A DNA stretch of 12,494 bases from Candidatus Lambdaproteobacteria bacterium. Its GTDB lineage: Bacteria; SAR324; NAC60-12. The DNA lies in assembly GCA_012964265.1 (NCBI GenBank), contig DTUH01000134.1, positions 228 to 12,721 on the forward strand. The letters run 5' to 3'. Of this stretch, positions 1-6,912 are shown one piece after another; within the stretch, counting starts at the first letter, position 1, and the number at the start of each line of letters is the position of its first letter. The notes below the pieces were generated by a model that was given only the letters and a program-made list of their open reading frames with translations, searched no databases and was not told where the DNA came from. The position numbers and the translations under genes were made by a program.

Positions 1-1442
1 AGGAAGGCCAAACTCGTGCTGGCATAGAAGTTGCTAAAAAGATTGAAAGTGGAAATCTTGAATTAATAGAAATTTTCTCTGATTCAAATCTAATTTTGCT
101 TTATCTGCAAAATCTTTCAAGACTTCTCAAAAGTCAAAAGATAAAGGCACGGCATGTTGTTTCCGGATTGGATGAAGATGACAATGTCATTGTAGACGAA
201 GACAAAGCTACCAAACAGGTAATTAGCCAACTCGATGAGGTTTGGAAGTACTATGGAAAGGTACAGAAACTCCGTGATCATCAGGCTAGCCGAAAGCTGA
301 AACCACCGGAAGTAAAGCGTTTGGAGAAAAACGAGGTTTTATACAAAGATGCAATTCGAAACATAAATTTTAACTCCCGCCAAATTGAGTTAATGTGTGA
401 TGAGTTGTTTAATCACAAGGAAAAAATTGATCTTACTTTCGGCAAGATGGATTCGAATTTAAAAAGTTTGCACTTGTCTACTGAGGAAATGGATGAGATG
501 TTTACAAAGCTGCGAACTGCGTCGAGCAAAAAAGAGAAAGAAAAAATCGGTAAGCAGATTTCCACAAAATCAGGTCGCCGAATCAGCATCGCAAATCGCT
601 TCTTTGAAAAAATAGAACTGAATCGTGTAAGTATTGCGACTATGATCGATTGGACGACGCTCACTTTGGATGATTTTGAAGTCGAGGTCAAAAATCTAAA
701 ACTGGTTGAGCGCAAAGTCAAGTCCGCAAAAAGCCAGCTCGTAGAAGCAAACTTACGTTTAGTGATCAGTATCGCGAAAAAATACACTAATCGCGGATTA
801 CAATTTCTGGATCTAATTCAGGAAGGTAATATTGGTTTAATGAAGGCAGTTGACAAGTTTGAATACCGTCGAGGTTACAAATTTTCAACTTATGCGACTT
901 GGTGGATACGCCAGTCAATTACTCGAGCAATTGCGGATCAGGCGCGGACTATTCGGATTCCTGTGCATATGATTGAAACAATTAACAAGCTTTCACGAAT
1001 TTCAAGAGCAAAGGTTCAGGAACTGGGACGTGAACCGACCGCAGATGAATTATCCGAAGATCTTGGCATGCCGCTTTACAAAGTTCGTAAGGTACTGAAA
1101 ATTGCCAAGGAACCAATCTCTCTTGATACTCCAATTGGTGACGATGAGGACTCGCAACTCAAAGATTTTATTGCAGATGAACACGCGACTGATCCAGGAG
1201 AAGCGACTGTTTCTTCAAACATGGGTGAAAAAACACGAGACGCTTTGAAAACTCTCACTAAGCGTGAAGAAAATGTTTTGCGTCTCCGGTTTGGTATTGA
1301 CTCCGCGAAAGATCACACATTGGAAGAAGTGGGACAGGATTTTGAGGTAACCCGGGAACGTATTCGCCAGATTGAAGCAAAAGCTCTGAGAAAGTTGCGT
1401 CACCCAACTCGGTCAAAATTACTCAAATCATTCTATGAATAA
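1..1442 (+). CDS. rpoD: RNA polymerase housekeeping sigma factor RpoD (sigma-70), 5' end cut by window edge
   Basis: Primary sigma factor, which directs RNA polymerase to -35/-10 promoters. The reading frame is open from base 3, so the gene runs off the left edge; 479 residues are visible. The first residues include a region 1.2-like stretch (AGIEVAKKIESG). A roughly 190-residue acidic/lysine-rich nonconserved region follows. Region 2 starts near base 741 (LVEANLRLVISIAKKYTNRG, then FSTYATWWIRQSITRAIADQ, the -10 recognition and melting segment). Region 3 (ELGREPTADELSEDLGMP) and region 4 (TLTKREENVLRLRFG, then the -35 helix-turn-helix VTRERIRQIEAKALRKLRHP) complete it. Near-identity with the proteobacterial RpoD core in regions 2.3-2.4 and 4.2 separates it from alternative sigmas. 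A TTG at base 96 could be taken for a start, but the sigma-like residues upstream in frame argue against that. The gene ends in TAA, 101 bases before the TPR gene. Confidence 0.97.
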   Translation, partial: EGQTRAGIEVAKKIESGNLELIEIFSDSNLILLYLQNLSRLLKSQKIKARHVVSGLDEDDNVIVDEDKATKQVISQLDEVWKYYGKVQKLRDHQASRKLKPPEVKRLEKNEVLYKDAIRNINFNSRQIELMCDELFNHKEKIDLTFGKMDSNLKSLHLSTEEMDEMFTKLRTASSKKEKEKIGKQISTKSGRRISIANRFFEKIELNRVSIATMIDWTTLTLDDFEVEVKNLKLVERKVKSAKSQLVEANLRLVISIAKKYTNRGLQFLDLIQEGNIGLMKAVDKFEYRRGYKFSTYATWWIRQSITRAIADQARTIRIPVHMIETINKLSRISRAKVQELGREPTADELSEDLGMPLYKVRKVLKIAKEPISLDTPIGDDEDSQLKDFIADEHATDPGEATVSSNMGEKTRDALKTLTKREENVLRLRFGIDSAKDHTLEEVGQDFEVTRERIRQIEAKALRKLRHPTRSKLLKSFYE

Positions 1443-1465
1443 AGTATAAATCAGGTTTAAGCTAC

Positions 1466-1496
1466 TATAATCCGGACGGTTGAAAATCTCCGGATT
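1466..1496 (+). promoter_or_regulatory. Perfect -10 box overlapped by an 8-bp inverted repeat, upstream of the TPR gene
   Basis: TATAAT lies at 1466-1471. No good -35 hexamer sits 16-18 bases upstream. The inverted repeat AATCCGGA (1469-1476) / TCCGGATT (1489-1496), with a 12-base spacer, overlaps the -10 box and would cover the predicted transcription start near 1478. Two readings are possible: an operator over the promoter of the 984-residue gene, or the stem of an RNA hairpin ending rpoD. No T-tract follows the right arm, so an intrinsic terminator is unlikely. Confidence 0.4.
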
Positions 1497-1543
1497 TGCA
1501 GCTTGAACCTTGAACCATTCCACATGAACCTGGTCTCGCCTGT

Positions 1544-4498
1544 ATGAGGTTGTTCCGGAATTTGTTAGTTCTGCTGACCTTCAGTTGCTTGACTGCAGTC
1601 GGTGTACTTGCGCAAACGACCGAAATCACCAAGCCCCTCTTAATTCAAAATGTTGAGTTGCACCGGCGTGGTCAACAACTCAGTGTACGACTGCTGACCA
1701 GCAGACCCCCTGTTTACCAAATCAGCGAAAACCTTGCCGCCCAAACTCTGGTGCTTAAGTTCAAAAACGCACGCGCCGTTTTTACGGACGGCCGGATGGA
1801 ACGCCTTTTCAATGACTTCCAACTTGCAGGAATCCGTTTTTCAGAAATTGAAGGTGATATTTGGGCACAGTTCAAATTACTGAAAAAGGATTTAAGTTAT
1901 TCAGTCTCTTCTCTTCCGGAAAAGAATGGTGTCCAAATAGAAATCCGCCCCGCATTTCAAATTCAGCCTTTGCCTGATCCTCCGGAGGATGCGGTATATC
2001 AGCTCATTTCTCTGGAATTTGATGCAGGCAATACTGATTTTACGCGTTTGACTTTCAGTTTCAGCAAACCTGCTCTTCTTTCAACAAATAGCTTTGTTCC
2101 GGAAGACAAACAACCACCACGGATTTTTTTACTGGAAGACAGCCGGCAAACACGGATTACAATACGCCTTCCTAATACATTACCTCAAAAAAAGCTGGAA
2201 AATCTTAAATATGCCGATGCCCGTTTAGAACTCGCGGGACTCACTTCTGAAGTAAACCAAACATTTATTGAATTAAAACTAAAGGCGACAGAGGTGAGTG
2301 TTGAACGGCATTTTGTGTCGAGTCCGCTCAAGTGGATACTTGATGTACACGGAAAGCCATACAAGAAAAAAATAGCTGGAGCAGTTCCGGAAGGGGAAAA
2401 ATTGAGCCCGGAAGAATTAGCGGCTCTTGAAACCGTGAAAAAAGCACGCAGGATTAGAAGTTCGAAAATTAATCCTATTCTGCAACGTGGTGAAAACGCG
2501 TTTCGTACCAGAATGTACGATGAGGCCGTGACACATTTCAAGGAAGCTTATGCACTTGGAAAGGCCCACACTCAAGAAGAGTTTGGTGATCCGCTCCATC
2601 CTTTAGCCGCAAGGGCACTCTTCCGGATTGGAGACACAATCTATACGATGCTGGAACGCAGGATTGGTGAGAATTATCACCAGGCGATTGAGGCATACAA
2701 AACAGCAATTCGCATCACCCGTGACGCGGATAAAATCGCGCAGGAAAATGGAGAGAACTTTGCGACCACTTCACTTTTACCCCACGCTAATTTCCGCATT
2801 GGACGCGCATATCAAAAAATGAATTTTCAGCATGAAGCTGCTGTTTATTACAAAATTTTGCATGAACGTTTTCCAAATTCAATTCAGGCAAATGAAGCAA
2901 ATTTTTGGCAGGGCATGAGCAACATTGAGCGACGACAGTGGGAAAACGGCATTACCGATTTTAAAGAATATTTACGCTCATCGCCACAACCTAAATTTTT
3001 CGCAGTCACCCATTATAAAATGGCACAGGCATATTACCAGCTTGAACGTTACATAACCGCGAGAGAGTTTTTTGACATTGCACGCAATGCGGATAAGGAA
3101 TATGCCAAGGATGACCCGACACTTTTATTCCACATGGGTGAGACTTATTATGAAAATGCTGATTATGTAACCGCGCGTGATATTTTCAGAATCCTGCTGC
3201 AAAAATATCCTCATGCGGATTTTTCCAAATTGATCGCGCTCCGTTTAGGTGATTTTCTACGGGACGAAGGTAAAGAAGACGAAGCGATTCAAGCATACAA
3301 AAACGCAATCAGCAGTTACACCAGAGAGATTGCCTTGCTGGGCAAATTGCGAATTGCGAATATTCAGGCAAAACGACCATATACAGATGAATATCTTGAA
3401 GCTATCAAGGTATATGATGAAATCCTCAGACTCTATCCGGAAACACCACAGGCGGAAGAAGCGTTGCTCCGCAAGGGTTTAACGCTCACACTTTACGGAT
3501 TTTATTCCCAGGCAATAAAGACATTGGAAACTTTCATGGAGAAGTATCCGCAAAATGTATATGTACGCAGAAATGTGATTCATGAAAATATTGACGAAAA
3601 TCTCAAGGGACTGATTGACCGCTATTTTCGCCAGGATGACACACTTGCTCTGGTTAGTGCCTATAGTGATTACCAGGCAAAATATTTGTTTAATTTCCGT
3701 TTTGACACAACCCTTTTTCAAACTGCGGTCGCTCACCGAAAACTGGGGTTTTATGATGAGGCGTTGGATATTTTGCGCTTTCTTGAAACACGCTCCGGAG
3801 GGACAATCGGCGAATTGGTTCAACTGGAAAAAGCCGGCACGTTGCTGGAAAATGAAGATTTAACAGAAGCTCGAAATACTATTGCCGGCTTTCTGCAAAA
3901 GTTTCCTGAGAGTCCTTATGACGCAGAAGCTCGGCAATTACTGGCGCGTATTTACAGGAAGCAAAAATCCTTTCCGATGGCATTACTTGTTTACAAACAA
4001 GCGCTGCAAAAATATGATCAAAACAAGAATCCGCTTTTAGCAGAAATAGTTCCGGAACTATATTTTGATTTGGGTGAATTGCAGGAAGAAACAGGAAATT
4101 TTGTCGAAGCAGGAGAAGCGTTTCAAGCAGCGATTTCAAGTTATAATCATCCGCTTGATCACCAGGACACACCTGAATATATTGTCAAAAGCCACTTCCT
4201 GTCTGCGGATATGCACAATAAAGCTCAAAACGACGAAACCGCGCTGGCAAGTTATCAAAAGGCAATTTCACTTTATGAAGACAAAAAGAACAAGGATATA
4301 ATCGAACGTGTTTTTTGGGCACGTTACCAAATCGGGACTATTTTCACACGGCAGGGAAAAGATCAGCAGGCGTTAAATAATTTCAAGATGCTGATGGATG
4401 AAAAGGGAGGCGACGGTCAGCTTTGGAAAAAACTTGCTGCAGAAAATCACCGCTCAATTGCCCGAAAATTAGCTTACGATGATTATCTAAAAGAGTGA
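1544..4498 (+). CDS. Large exported TPR-repeat protein with beta-rich N-terminal domains
   Basis: A 984-residue protein, likely a periplasmic or surface scaffold. Residues 1-23 form a signal peptide: basic MRLFRN, a hydrophobic core, and probable cleavage after VLA/QT. Residues 31-140 and 150-270 are beta-rich and alternate hydrophobic and polar residues; they resemble AMIN-type envelope domains, but this rests on pattern only. From about residue 310 to the C-terminus the protein is helical TPR repeats with typical pairs such as DEAVTHFKEAYALG, HQAIEAYKTAIRI, HEAAVYYKILHERFPNS, TARDIFRILLQKYPHADF and DEAIQAYKNAI, at least a dozen by eye. Such arrays usually bind proteins; in envelope proteins they often serve assembly or trafficking complexes. 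The exact role is unknown. The ATG is chosen because the signal peptide begins there; no Shine-Dalgarno sequence is visible. The gene follows rpoD but probably has its own promoter. Confidence 0.85.
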   Translation: MRLFRNLLVLLTFSCLTAVGVLAQTTEITKPLLIQNVELHRRGQQLSVRLLTSRPPVYQISENLAAQTLVLKFKNARAVFTDGRMERLFNDFQLAGIRFSEIEGDIWAQFKLLKKDLSYSVSSLPEKNGVQIEIRPAFQIQPLPDPPEDAVYQLISLEFDAGNTDFTRLTFSFSKPALLSTNSFVPEDKQPPRIFLLEDSRQTRITIRLPNTLPQKKLENLKYADARLELAGLTSEVNQTFIELKLKATEVSVERHFVSSPLKWILDVHGKPYKKKIAGAVPEGEKLSPEELAALETVKKARRIRSSKINPILQRGENAFRTRMYDEAVTHFKEAYALGKAHTQEEFGDPLHPLAARALFRIGDTIYTMLERRIGENYHQAIEAYKTAIRITRDADKIAQENGENFATTSLLPHANFRIGRAYQKMNFQHEAAVYYKILHERFPNSIQANEANFWQGMSNIERRQWENGITDFKEYLRSSPQPKFFAVTHYKMAQAYYQLERYITAREFFDIARNADKEYAKDDPTLLFHMGETYYENADYVTARDIFRILLQKYPHADFSKLIALRLGDFLRDEGKEDEAIQAYKNAISSYTREIALLGKLRIANIQAKRPYTDEYLEAIKVYDEILRLYPETPQAEEALLRKGLTLTLYGFYSQAIKTLETFMEKYPQNVYVRRNVIHENIDENLKGLIDRYFRQDDTLALVSAYSDYQAKYLFNFRFDTTLFQTAVAHRKLGFYDEALDILRFLETRSGGTIGELVQLEKAGTLLENEDLTEARNTIAGFLQKFPESPYDAEARQLLARIYRKQKSFPMALLVYKQALQKYDQNKNPLLAEIVPELYFDLGELQEETGNFVEAGEAFQAAISSYNHPLDHQDTPEYIVKSHFLSADMHNKAQNDETALASYQKAISLYEDKKNKDIIERVFWARYQIGTIFTRQGKDQQALNNFKMLMDEKGGDGQLWKKLAAENHRSIARKLAYDDYLKE

Positions 4499-4561
4499 TT
4501 GTTGATTATTCATACAGAACTAATTGTTTAAAAATATTTTGTACTACTTCCATGAAACACC

Positions 4562-4611
4562 GTCATTCCATCAAAGCGTGCGCTCGATCTGGTCGGAGAA
4601 CAGGAATTCAG
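4562..4611 (+). repeat. REP-like palindromic repeat, copy A (degenerate, long form)
   Basis: It opens with GTCATTCC and closes with GGAATTCAG, the ends of a common bacterial interspersed palindrome (GTCATTCC...GGAATCCAG). The interior GCTCGA, then GGAGAACAGGAATTCAG, parallels copy D at 4885-4937 (GCTCGA, then GGGGAGCAGGAATCCAG). The two therefore appear to be diverged copies of one longer element in the same orientation. Confidence 0.55.
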
Positions 4612-4633
4612 TGATGCTACCATCAATACAATT

Positions 4634-4659
4634 GTCATTACCACGGAAGTGATAATCCA
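4634..4659 (+). repeat. REP-like palindromic repeat, copy B (strongly degenerate)
   Basis: GTCATTACCACGG followed by AAGTGATAATCCA keeps the frame of a GTCATTCCCGCG / AAGCGGGAATCCA palindrome, with several substitutions that weaken the stem. It ends 14 bases before the degenerate first CRISPR repeat. Confidence 0.45.
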
Positions 4660-4673
4660 ATTTGTAAGGTTAT

Positions 4674-4824
4674 AAGCTGGATCTCAAGAACGTGGGGAAC
4701 ACGCAAATGGTAACGATGGGGTTAATAATTAAATCGGTTCATCCCCACGCAAGTGGGGAACACAAAACAGACCAGTTGACGAATCAGTTATCAACCGGTT
4801 CATCCCCACGCATGTGGGGAACAC
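4674..4824 (-). CRISPR. Short CRISPR array remnant, type I-E-like: three 29-base repeats, two 32-base spacers
   Basis: Repeats lie at 4674-4702 (degenerate), 4735-4763 and 4796-4824. Spacers lie at 4703-4734 and 4764-4795, both exactly 32 bases. The two good repeats read CGGTTCATCCCCAC, a 4-base loop (GCAA or GCAT), then GTGGGGAACAC, forming a 6-bp stem; they differ at one base. Length, stem and ends match the type I-E family (E. coli repeats likewise end in GGGGAACAC on this strand). In type I-E arrays the crRNA is read from the opposite strand, giving the 5' handle ATGAACCG here. On that - strand the first repeat is 4796-4824 and the last is 4674-4702. The last keeps its leader-facing half and has lost the other half, as usual for a leader-distal terminal repeat. 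No cas genes are in the window, and the expected leader position is occupied by a REP-like element, so the array is probably a relic or an isolated satellite. Confidence 0.88.
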
Positions 4825-4850
4825 TTGATTCCAGCGTCTGCGGGAATGAC
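4825..4850 (-). repeat. REP-like palindromic repeat, copy C, abutting the CRISPR array
   Basis: Read on the - strand it is GTCATTCCCGCAGACG then CTGGAATCAA, close to the GTCATTCCCGC...GGAATCCAG consensus and opposite in orientation to copies A and B. It begins at the very next base after the last CRISPR repeat, where the leader, or a further spacer, would be expected. Confidence 0.55.
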
Positions 4851-4884
4851 AGAATTTTATGGGGGTCTTAACAATGTGCGAAAA

Positions 4885-4937
4885 TCTGGATTAAGGTGAA
4901 GCTCGACCCCGGCTTGTACGGGGAGCAGGAATCCAGA
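4885..4937 (+). repeat. Long REP-like palindrome, copy D
   Basis: Outer arms TCTGGATT (4885-4892) and AATCCAGA (4930-4937) are perfect 8-base inverted repeats. An inner stem CCCCG (4907-4911) / CGGGG (4919-4923) flanks a 7-base loop. The two nested stems suggest a folded DNA or RNA element of the REP/MITE kind. No coding capacity is present. It is a better-kept relative of copy A. Confidence 0.55.
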
Positions 4938-4966
4938 GAATAAGTATATTTGCTTGGTGGGTTTGC

Positions 4967-5248
4967 TTACAATTCCAAAGTTCTACCGTGGGTTGCAACA
5001 CTTCGTATTAACATTTTCTTGAGGTCTTCTCTTTTGAATTCAGGAAATTCCAACAATAGTCTGTTTACTTCTTCTGTCTCACCTTTAAGTGCATGACGCT
5101 GCATAGCTTGCAGAGCATCATGCTCTGCCACATGCTGAGCTTCCGCTTCACGGTTATTGTGTGGTATTAAGGTGTAACCGGCAATTTTATTCCTCTCACT
5201 TGCTACTTCAAACCTAAACTCATATTTGGTGAATTTTATGTTTCCCAT
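4967..5248 (-). CDS. Hypothetical 93-residue protein beside the CRISPR remnant
   Basis: I do not recognise this protein. From the chosen ATG it starts MGNIKFTKYEFRFEVASERN, which looks like a short beta-rich segment. It continues through a His/Glu/Ala-rich helix (REAEAQHVAEHDALQAMQRH) into an amphipathic helical C-terminus (EEVNRLLLEFPEFKREDLKK). No signal peptide, TM segment or catalytic motif is visible. The frame remains open with ATG codons to 5350. The 34 extra residues there are basic and hydrophobic without resembling a domain, while the ATG at 5248 follows a purine-rich tract (AAAGAAAAAGAAAAAAGA) that could bind the ribosome, so the shorter form is preferred. Its well-formed helical composition supports a real gene, though it could be a fragment of a larger one. 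It stands alone with no operon partner. Confidence 0.5.
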   Translation of the reverse strand: MGNIKFTKYEFRFEVASERNKIAGYTLIPHNNREAEAQHVAEHDALQAMQRHALKGETEEVNRLLLEFPEFKREDLKKMLIRSVATHGRTLEL

Positions 5249-5338
5249 TCTTTTTTCTTTTTCTTTAAGATAACCCTGTATCTTCCGGAACCTGAGTGAA
5301 AAATGAAATTGTGAGTATATTCGTAATAGCCAGACTTT

Positions 5339-5366
5339 AGCATACATCAAGACCTGAAATACTCAA
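5339..5366 (-). promoter_or_regulatory. Possible weak sigma-70 promoter for the 93-residue gene
   Basis: On the - strand TTGAGT (5366-5361), a 16-base spacer and TATGCT (5344-5339) match the consensus at four of six positions each. Transcription would start near 5332, downstream of the ATG at 5350, which supports the shorter 93-residue start. The match is weak. Confidence 0.25.
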
Positions 5367-5598
5367 GTCTAAGACTCTTGCATAATTTTTGTCTGCTAAA
5401 ATCGGCTGCCCTGAACATTTTTTCAACAAGCAGCATTTTAAACTGACATCAACTCAAATCACAGAAATTTTTCTGTTTCAAGAATTACCTTACACCTTGT
5501 TGCTGTACAAGTTTCAGAAAACATTTAAAACAGTTTCAGGTTCTGATTATTTCAGTTATTGTAATTCCTGAATTTCCTTTTCCCGAGTATGCTAAGAA

Positions 5599-5620
5599 CC
5601 TGCTTCTCACTGAAGACAGG
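5599..5620 (-). terminator. Weak hairpin downstream of obgE
   Basis: On the - strand, 13 bases past the obgE stop, CCTG and CTTC pair with GAAG and CAGG (8 bp, one bulged base, 5-base loop). It is followed by TTCTTAGC rather than a T-run, so it may be only a transcript-end stem. Confidence 0.3.
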
Positions 5621-5633
5621 ATTATCTAAAACA

Positions 5634-6704
5634 TCAATCATCCCAAATTGAGTCTGCCGGAAGCTGTGATTTATCAGAAGTCTCCGGTGCCAAAGTTTCA
5701 AGCAGACGTTCTTTTTTTACTACTTCTCCAAGATAATGCAGTAATTCCGGAATTCCGTCTTTGCTTACAGAAGACACACGAAACACTGTTTCTCCGGCAG
5801 CTTCAAGAAACTTCTGAAATGCGTCCAATGCTTCATAATCTGAAACACTATCCAATTTTGTGAGAGCAATTGCCCGGGATTTTTGCAGTAACTTTGGTGA
5901 AAATAGTTCCAGTTCTTCAAGCAAAGTCGCATATTCTTCTTCTGGAGGATTTTCAGAAAATCCGGAAACATCCAGCAGCAGCAGCAGGCTTGCAGTACGC
6001 TCAATGTGACGTAAAAAACGATCTCCCAGTCCTCTTCCGTCATGAGCCCCGGCGATAATTCCCGGAATATCTGCAATCACAAATGGATCAAGATCCGCAA
6101 TTTTAACAACTCCAAGTTGCGGAACAAGCGTGGTGAAAGGGTAATCTGCTATTTTTGGACGTGCCTGTGAAACACTGCTGATCAGCGTCGATTTTCCTGC
6201 ATTTGGAAAACCAACCAACCCGACATCAGCCATCAGTTTAAGTTCCAGCCGCACCCAGCATTCATGACCGGGTTCGCCGGGCTGGTGATATTCCGGGGTA
6301 CGGTTCGTTGAAGTTTTGAAACGCGCGTTTCCACGTCCACCGCGTCCTCCTGGAAAAAGCAGGTATTCTTTTATTTCAACAACTTCCAGAAAAATCTCAC
6401 CAGTTTCAATGTCTTTGAACACCGTTCCCAGCGGAACACGAATGTAGAGGTCCTTGCCGTTTCGTCCGTGCTTATCGCTTCCGCTTCCATTAATTCCGTG
6501 TTCCGCATGTTGATGCTGCTGAAATGAAAGATCAAGCAGCGTATTTTTGCCAGGGTCTCCAACCGCAAAAACGTCACCGCCTTTTCCGCCGTCCCCTCCA
6601 TCCGGACCGCCATGCGGAACGTATTTTTCCCTCCGGAATGCAGTACATCCGGCTCCGCCGTTTCCTGAACGAACATGAATTTTTACTGAATCTACAAATT
6701 TCAT
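5634..6704 (-). CDS. obgE: Obg-family ribosome-associated GTPase ObgE/CgtA
   Basis: A 356-residue GTP-hydrolysing protein that binds the 50S subunit and acts in ribosome maturation and stress or growth control. The Obg fold fills residues 1-158, with its glycine-rich loops (GNGGAGC, HGGPDGGDGGKGG, FPGGRGGRGNARF). The G domain follows: P-loop GFPNAGKS (165-172), switch I YPFTT (188-192), G3 DIPG (212-215), G4 TKLD (282-285) and G5-like SSVSKDG (311-317). G4 has Thr in place of the more common Asn of NKxD; TKxD occurs in other P-loop GTPases and should still bind guanine. Only a short tail follows the G domain, without the long acidic extension of E. coli ObgE. The ATG at 6704 begins the conserved MKFVDSVKI. 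No Shine-Dalgarno sequence is visible. The usual upstream neighbours rplU and rpmA are absent; the gene is probably transcribed alone from the promoter at 6769-6797. Confidence 0.97.
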   Translation of the reverse strand: MKFVDSVKIHVRSGNGGAGCTAFRREKYVPHGGPDGGDGGKGGDVFAVGDPGKNTLLDLSFQQHQHAEHGINGSGSDKHGRNGKDLYIRVPLGTVFKDIETGEIFLEVVEIKEYLLFPGGRGGRGNARFKTSTNRTPEYHQPGEPGHECWVRLELKLMADVGLVGFPNAGKSTLISSVSQARPKIADYPFTTLVPQLGVVKIADLDPFVIADIPGIIAGAHDGRGLGDRFLRHIERTASLLLLLDVSGFSENPPEEEYATLLEELELFSPKLLQKSRAIALTKLDSVSDYEALDAFQKFLEAAGETVFRVSSVSKDGIPELLHYLGEVVKKERLLETLAPETSDKSQLPADSIWDD

Positions 6705-6768
6705 AAAAAAACGGACGTAAAATGAGGTTCAACTTTAGATTAATGGGAAGAATTTTTCAGCAAGCGAT

Positions 6769-6797
6769 ATTTTATCCGATGTTCGTTTGAAGGGCAA
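6769..6797 (-). promoter_or_regulatory. Sigma-70-type promoter for obgE
   Basis: On the - strand TTGCCC (6797-6792), a 17-base spacer and TAAAAT (6774-6769) give four and five of six consensus matches. Transcription would start near 6762, leaving a leader of about 57 bases. Confidence 0.5.
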
Positions 6798-6834
6798 GTC
6801 GTGCCGGATTTTACAGTTTTATGTCGCTTTTTAA

Positions 6835-6862
6835 TTGCCATTTATCAAAATTACGGTATAAC
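6835..6862 (+). promoter_or_regulatory. Sigma-70-type promoter for apaG
   Basis: TTGCCA (6835-6840), a 16-base spacer and TATAAC (6857-6862) each match the consensus at five of six positions. The start would be near 6868, about 45 bases before the apaG ATG. It is arranged back to back with the obgE promoter. Confidence 0.55.
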
Positions 6863-6912
6863 TCATTTGATGATTTGAATCGTGTTTTTTTGTAAAATTT
6901 TAGAGTGAAGAC

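Larger units (their letters stand above)
4499..4966. other. 468-base gene-free region: repeat cluster with CRISPR remnant
   Basis: No credible gene is seen on either strand. Bases 4499-4560 are AT-rich with no terminator hairpin. From 4562 to 4937 the region is almost continuous repeat material: four REP-like elements and a three-repeat CRISPR remnant, each listed separately. No cas1, cas2, cas3 or Cascade fragment is found. The base composition (GC-rich palindromes in AT-rich filler) differs from the flanking genes. Confidence 0.8.
5249..5633. other. 385-base stretch without a convincing gene
   Basis: It lies between the 93-residue gene and the obgE stop. It holds the probable leader and promoter of the 93-residue gene (5339-5366), an AT-rich 7-bp dyad ACAGAAA-TT-TTTCTGT at 5461-5476, and a weak hairpin at 5599-5620 just after obgE. 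A 60-codon frame at 5389-5571 starts with TTG and has an unremarkable composition rich in Phe, Ser and Thr; it is not accepted as a gene. Confidence 0.6.

Noticed and set aside
96..98. TTG as the start of the sigma factor
   Set aside because: The frame stays open to base 3 and the upstream residues (AGIEVAKKIESG) resemble RpoD region 1.2, so the gene is cut by the window edge.
413..787. 124-codon - strand frame inside rpoD
   Set aside because: Antisense shadow of a strongly conserved gene; Ser/Phe/Ile-rich with no domain logic.
1469..1496. Intrinsic terminator after rpoD
   Set aside because: The stem is good but no T-tract follows it, and it overlaps a perfect -10 box, so a regulatory reading is preferred.
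2185..2541. 118-codon - strand frame inside the TPR gene
   Set aside because: Antisense shadow; the opposite strand has clear TPR repeats.
3479..3823. 114-codon - strand frame inside the TPR gene
   Set aside because: Antisense shadow of TPR coding sequence without recognisable protein features.
5249..5350. Longer N-terminus for the 93-residue gene
   Set aside because: The extra residues do not look like a domain, a promoter-like sequence lies across this region, and the inner ATG has a purine-rich tract before it.
5461..5476. ACAGAAA-TT-TTTCTGT dyad as a regulatory site
   Set aside because: AT-rich, with a 2-base loop, far from any gene start; expected by chance in such sequence.
5389..5571. 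60-codon + strand frame in the gap before obgE
   Set aside because: TTG start, no ribosome site, no domain-like composition and no operon context.
4499..5633. cas genes, tRNA or rRNA genes in the repeat-rich region
   Set aside because: No frame resembles a Cas protein and no cloverleaf or rRNA segment was found on either strand.
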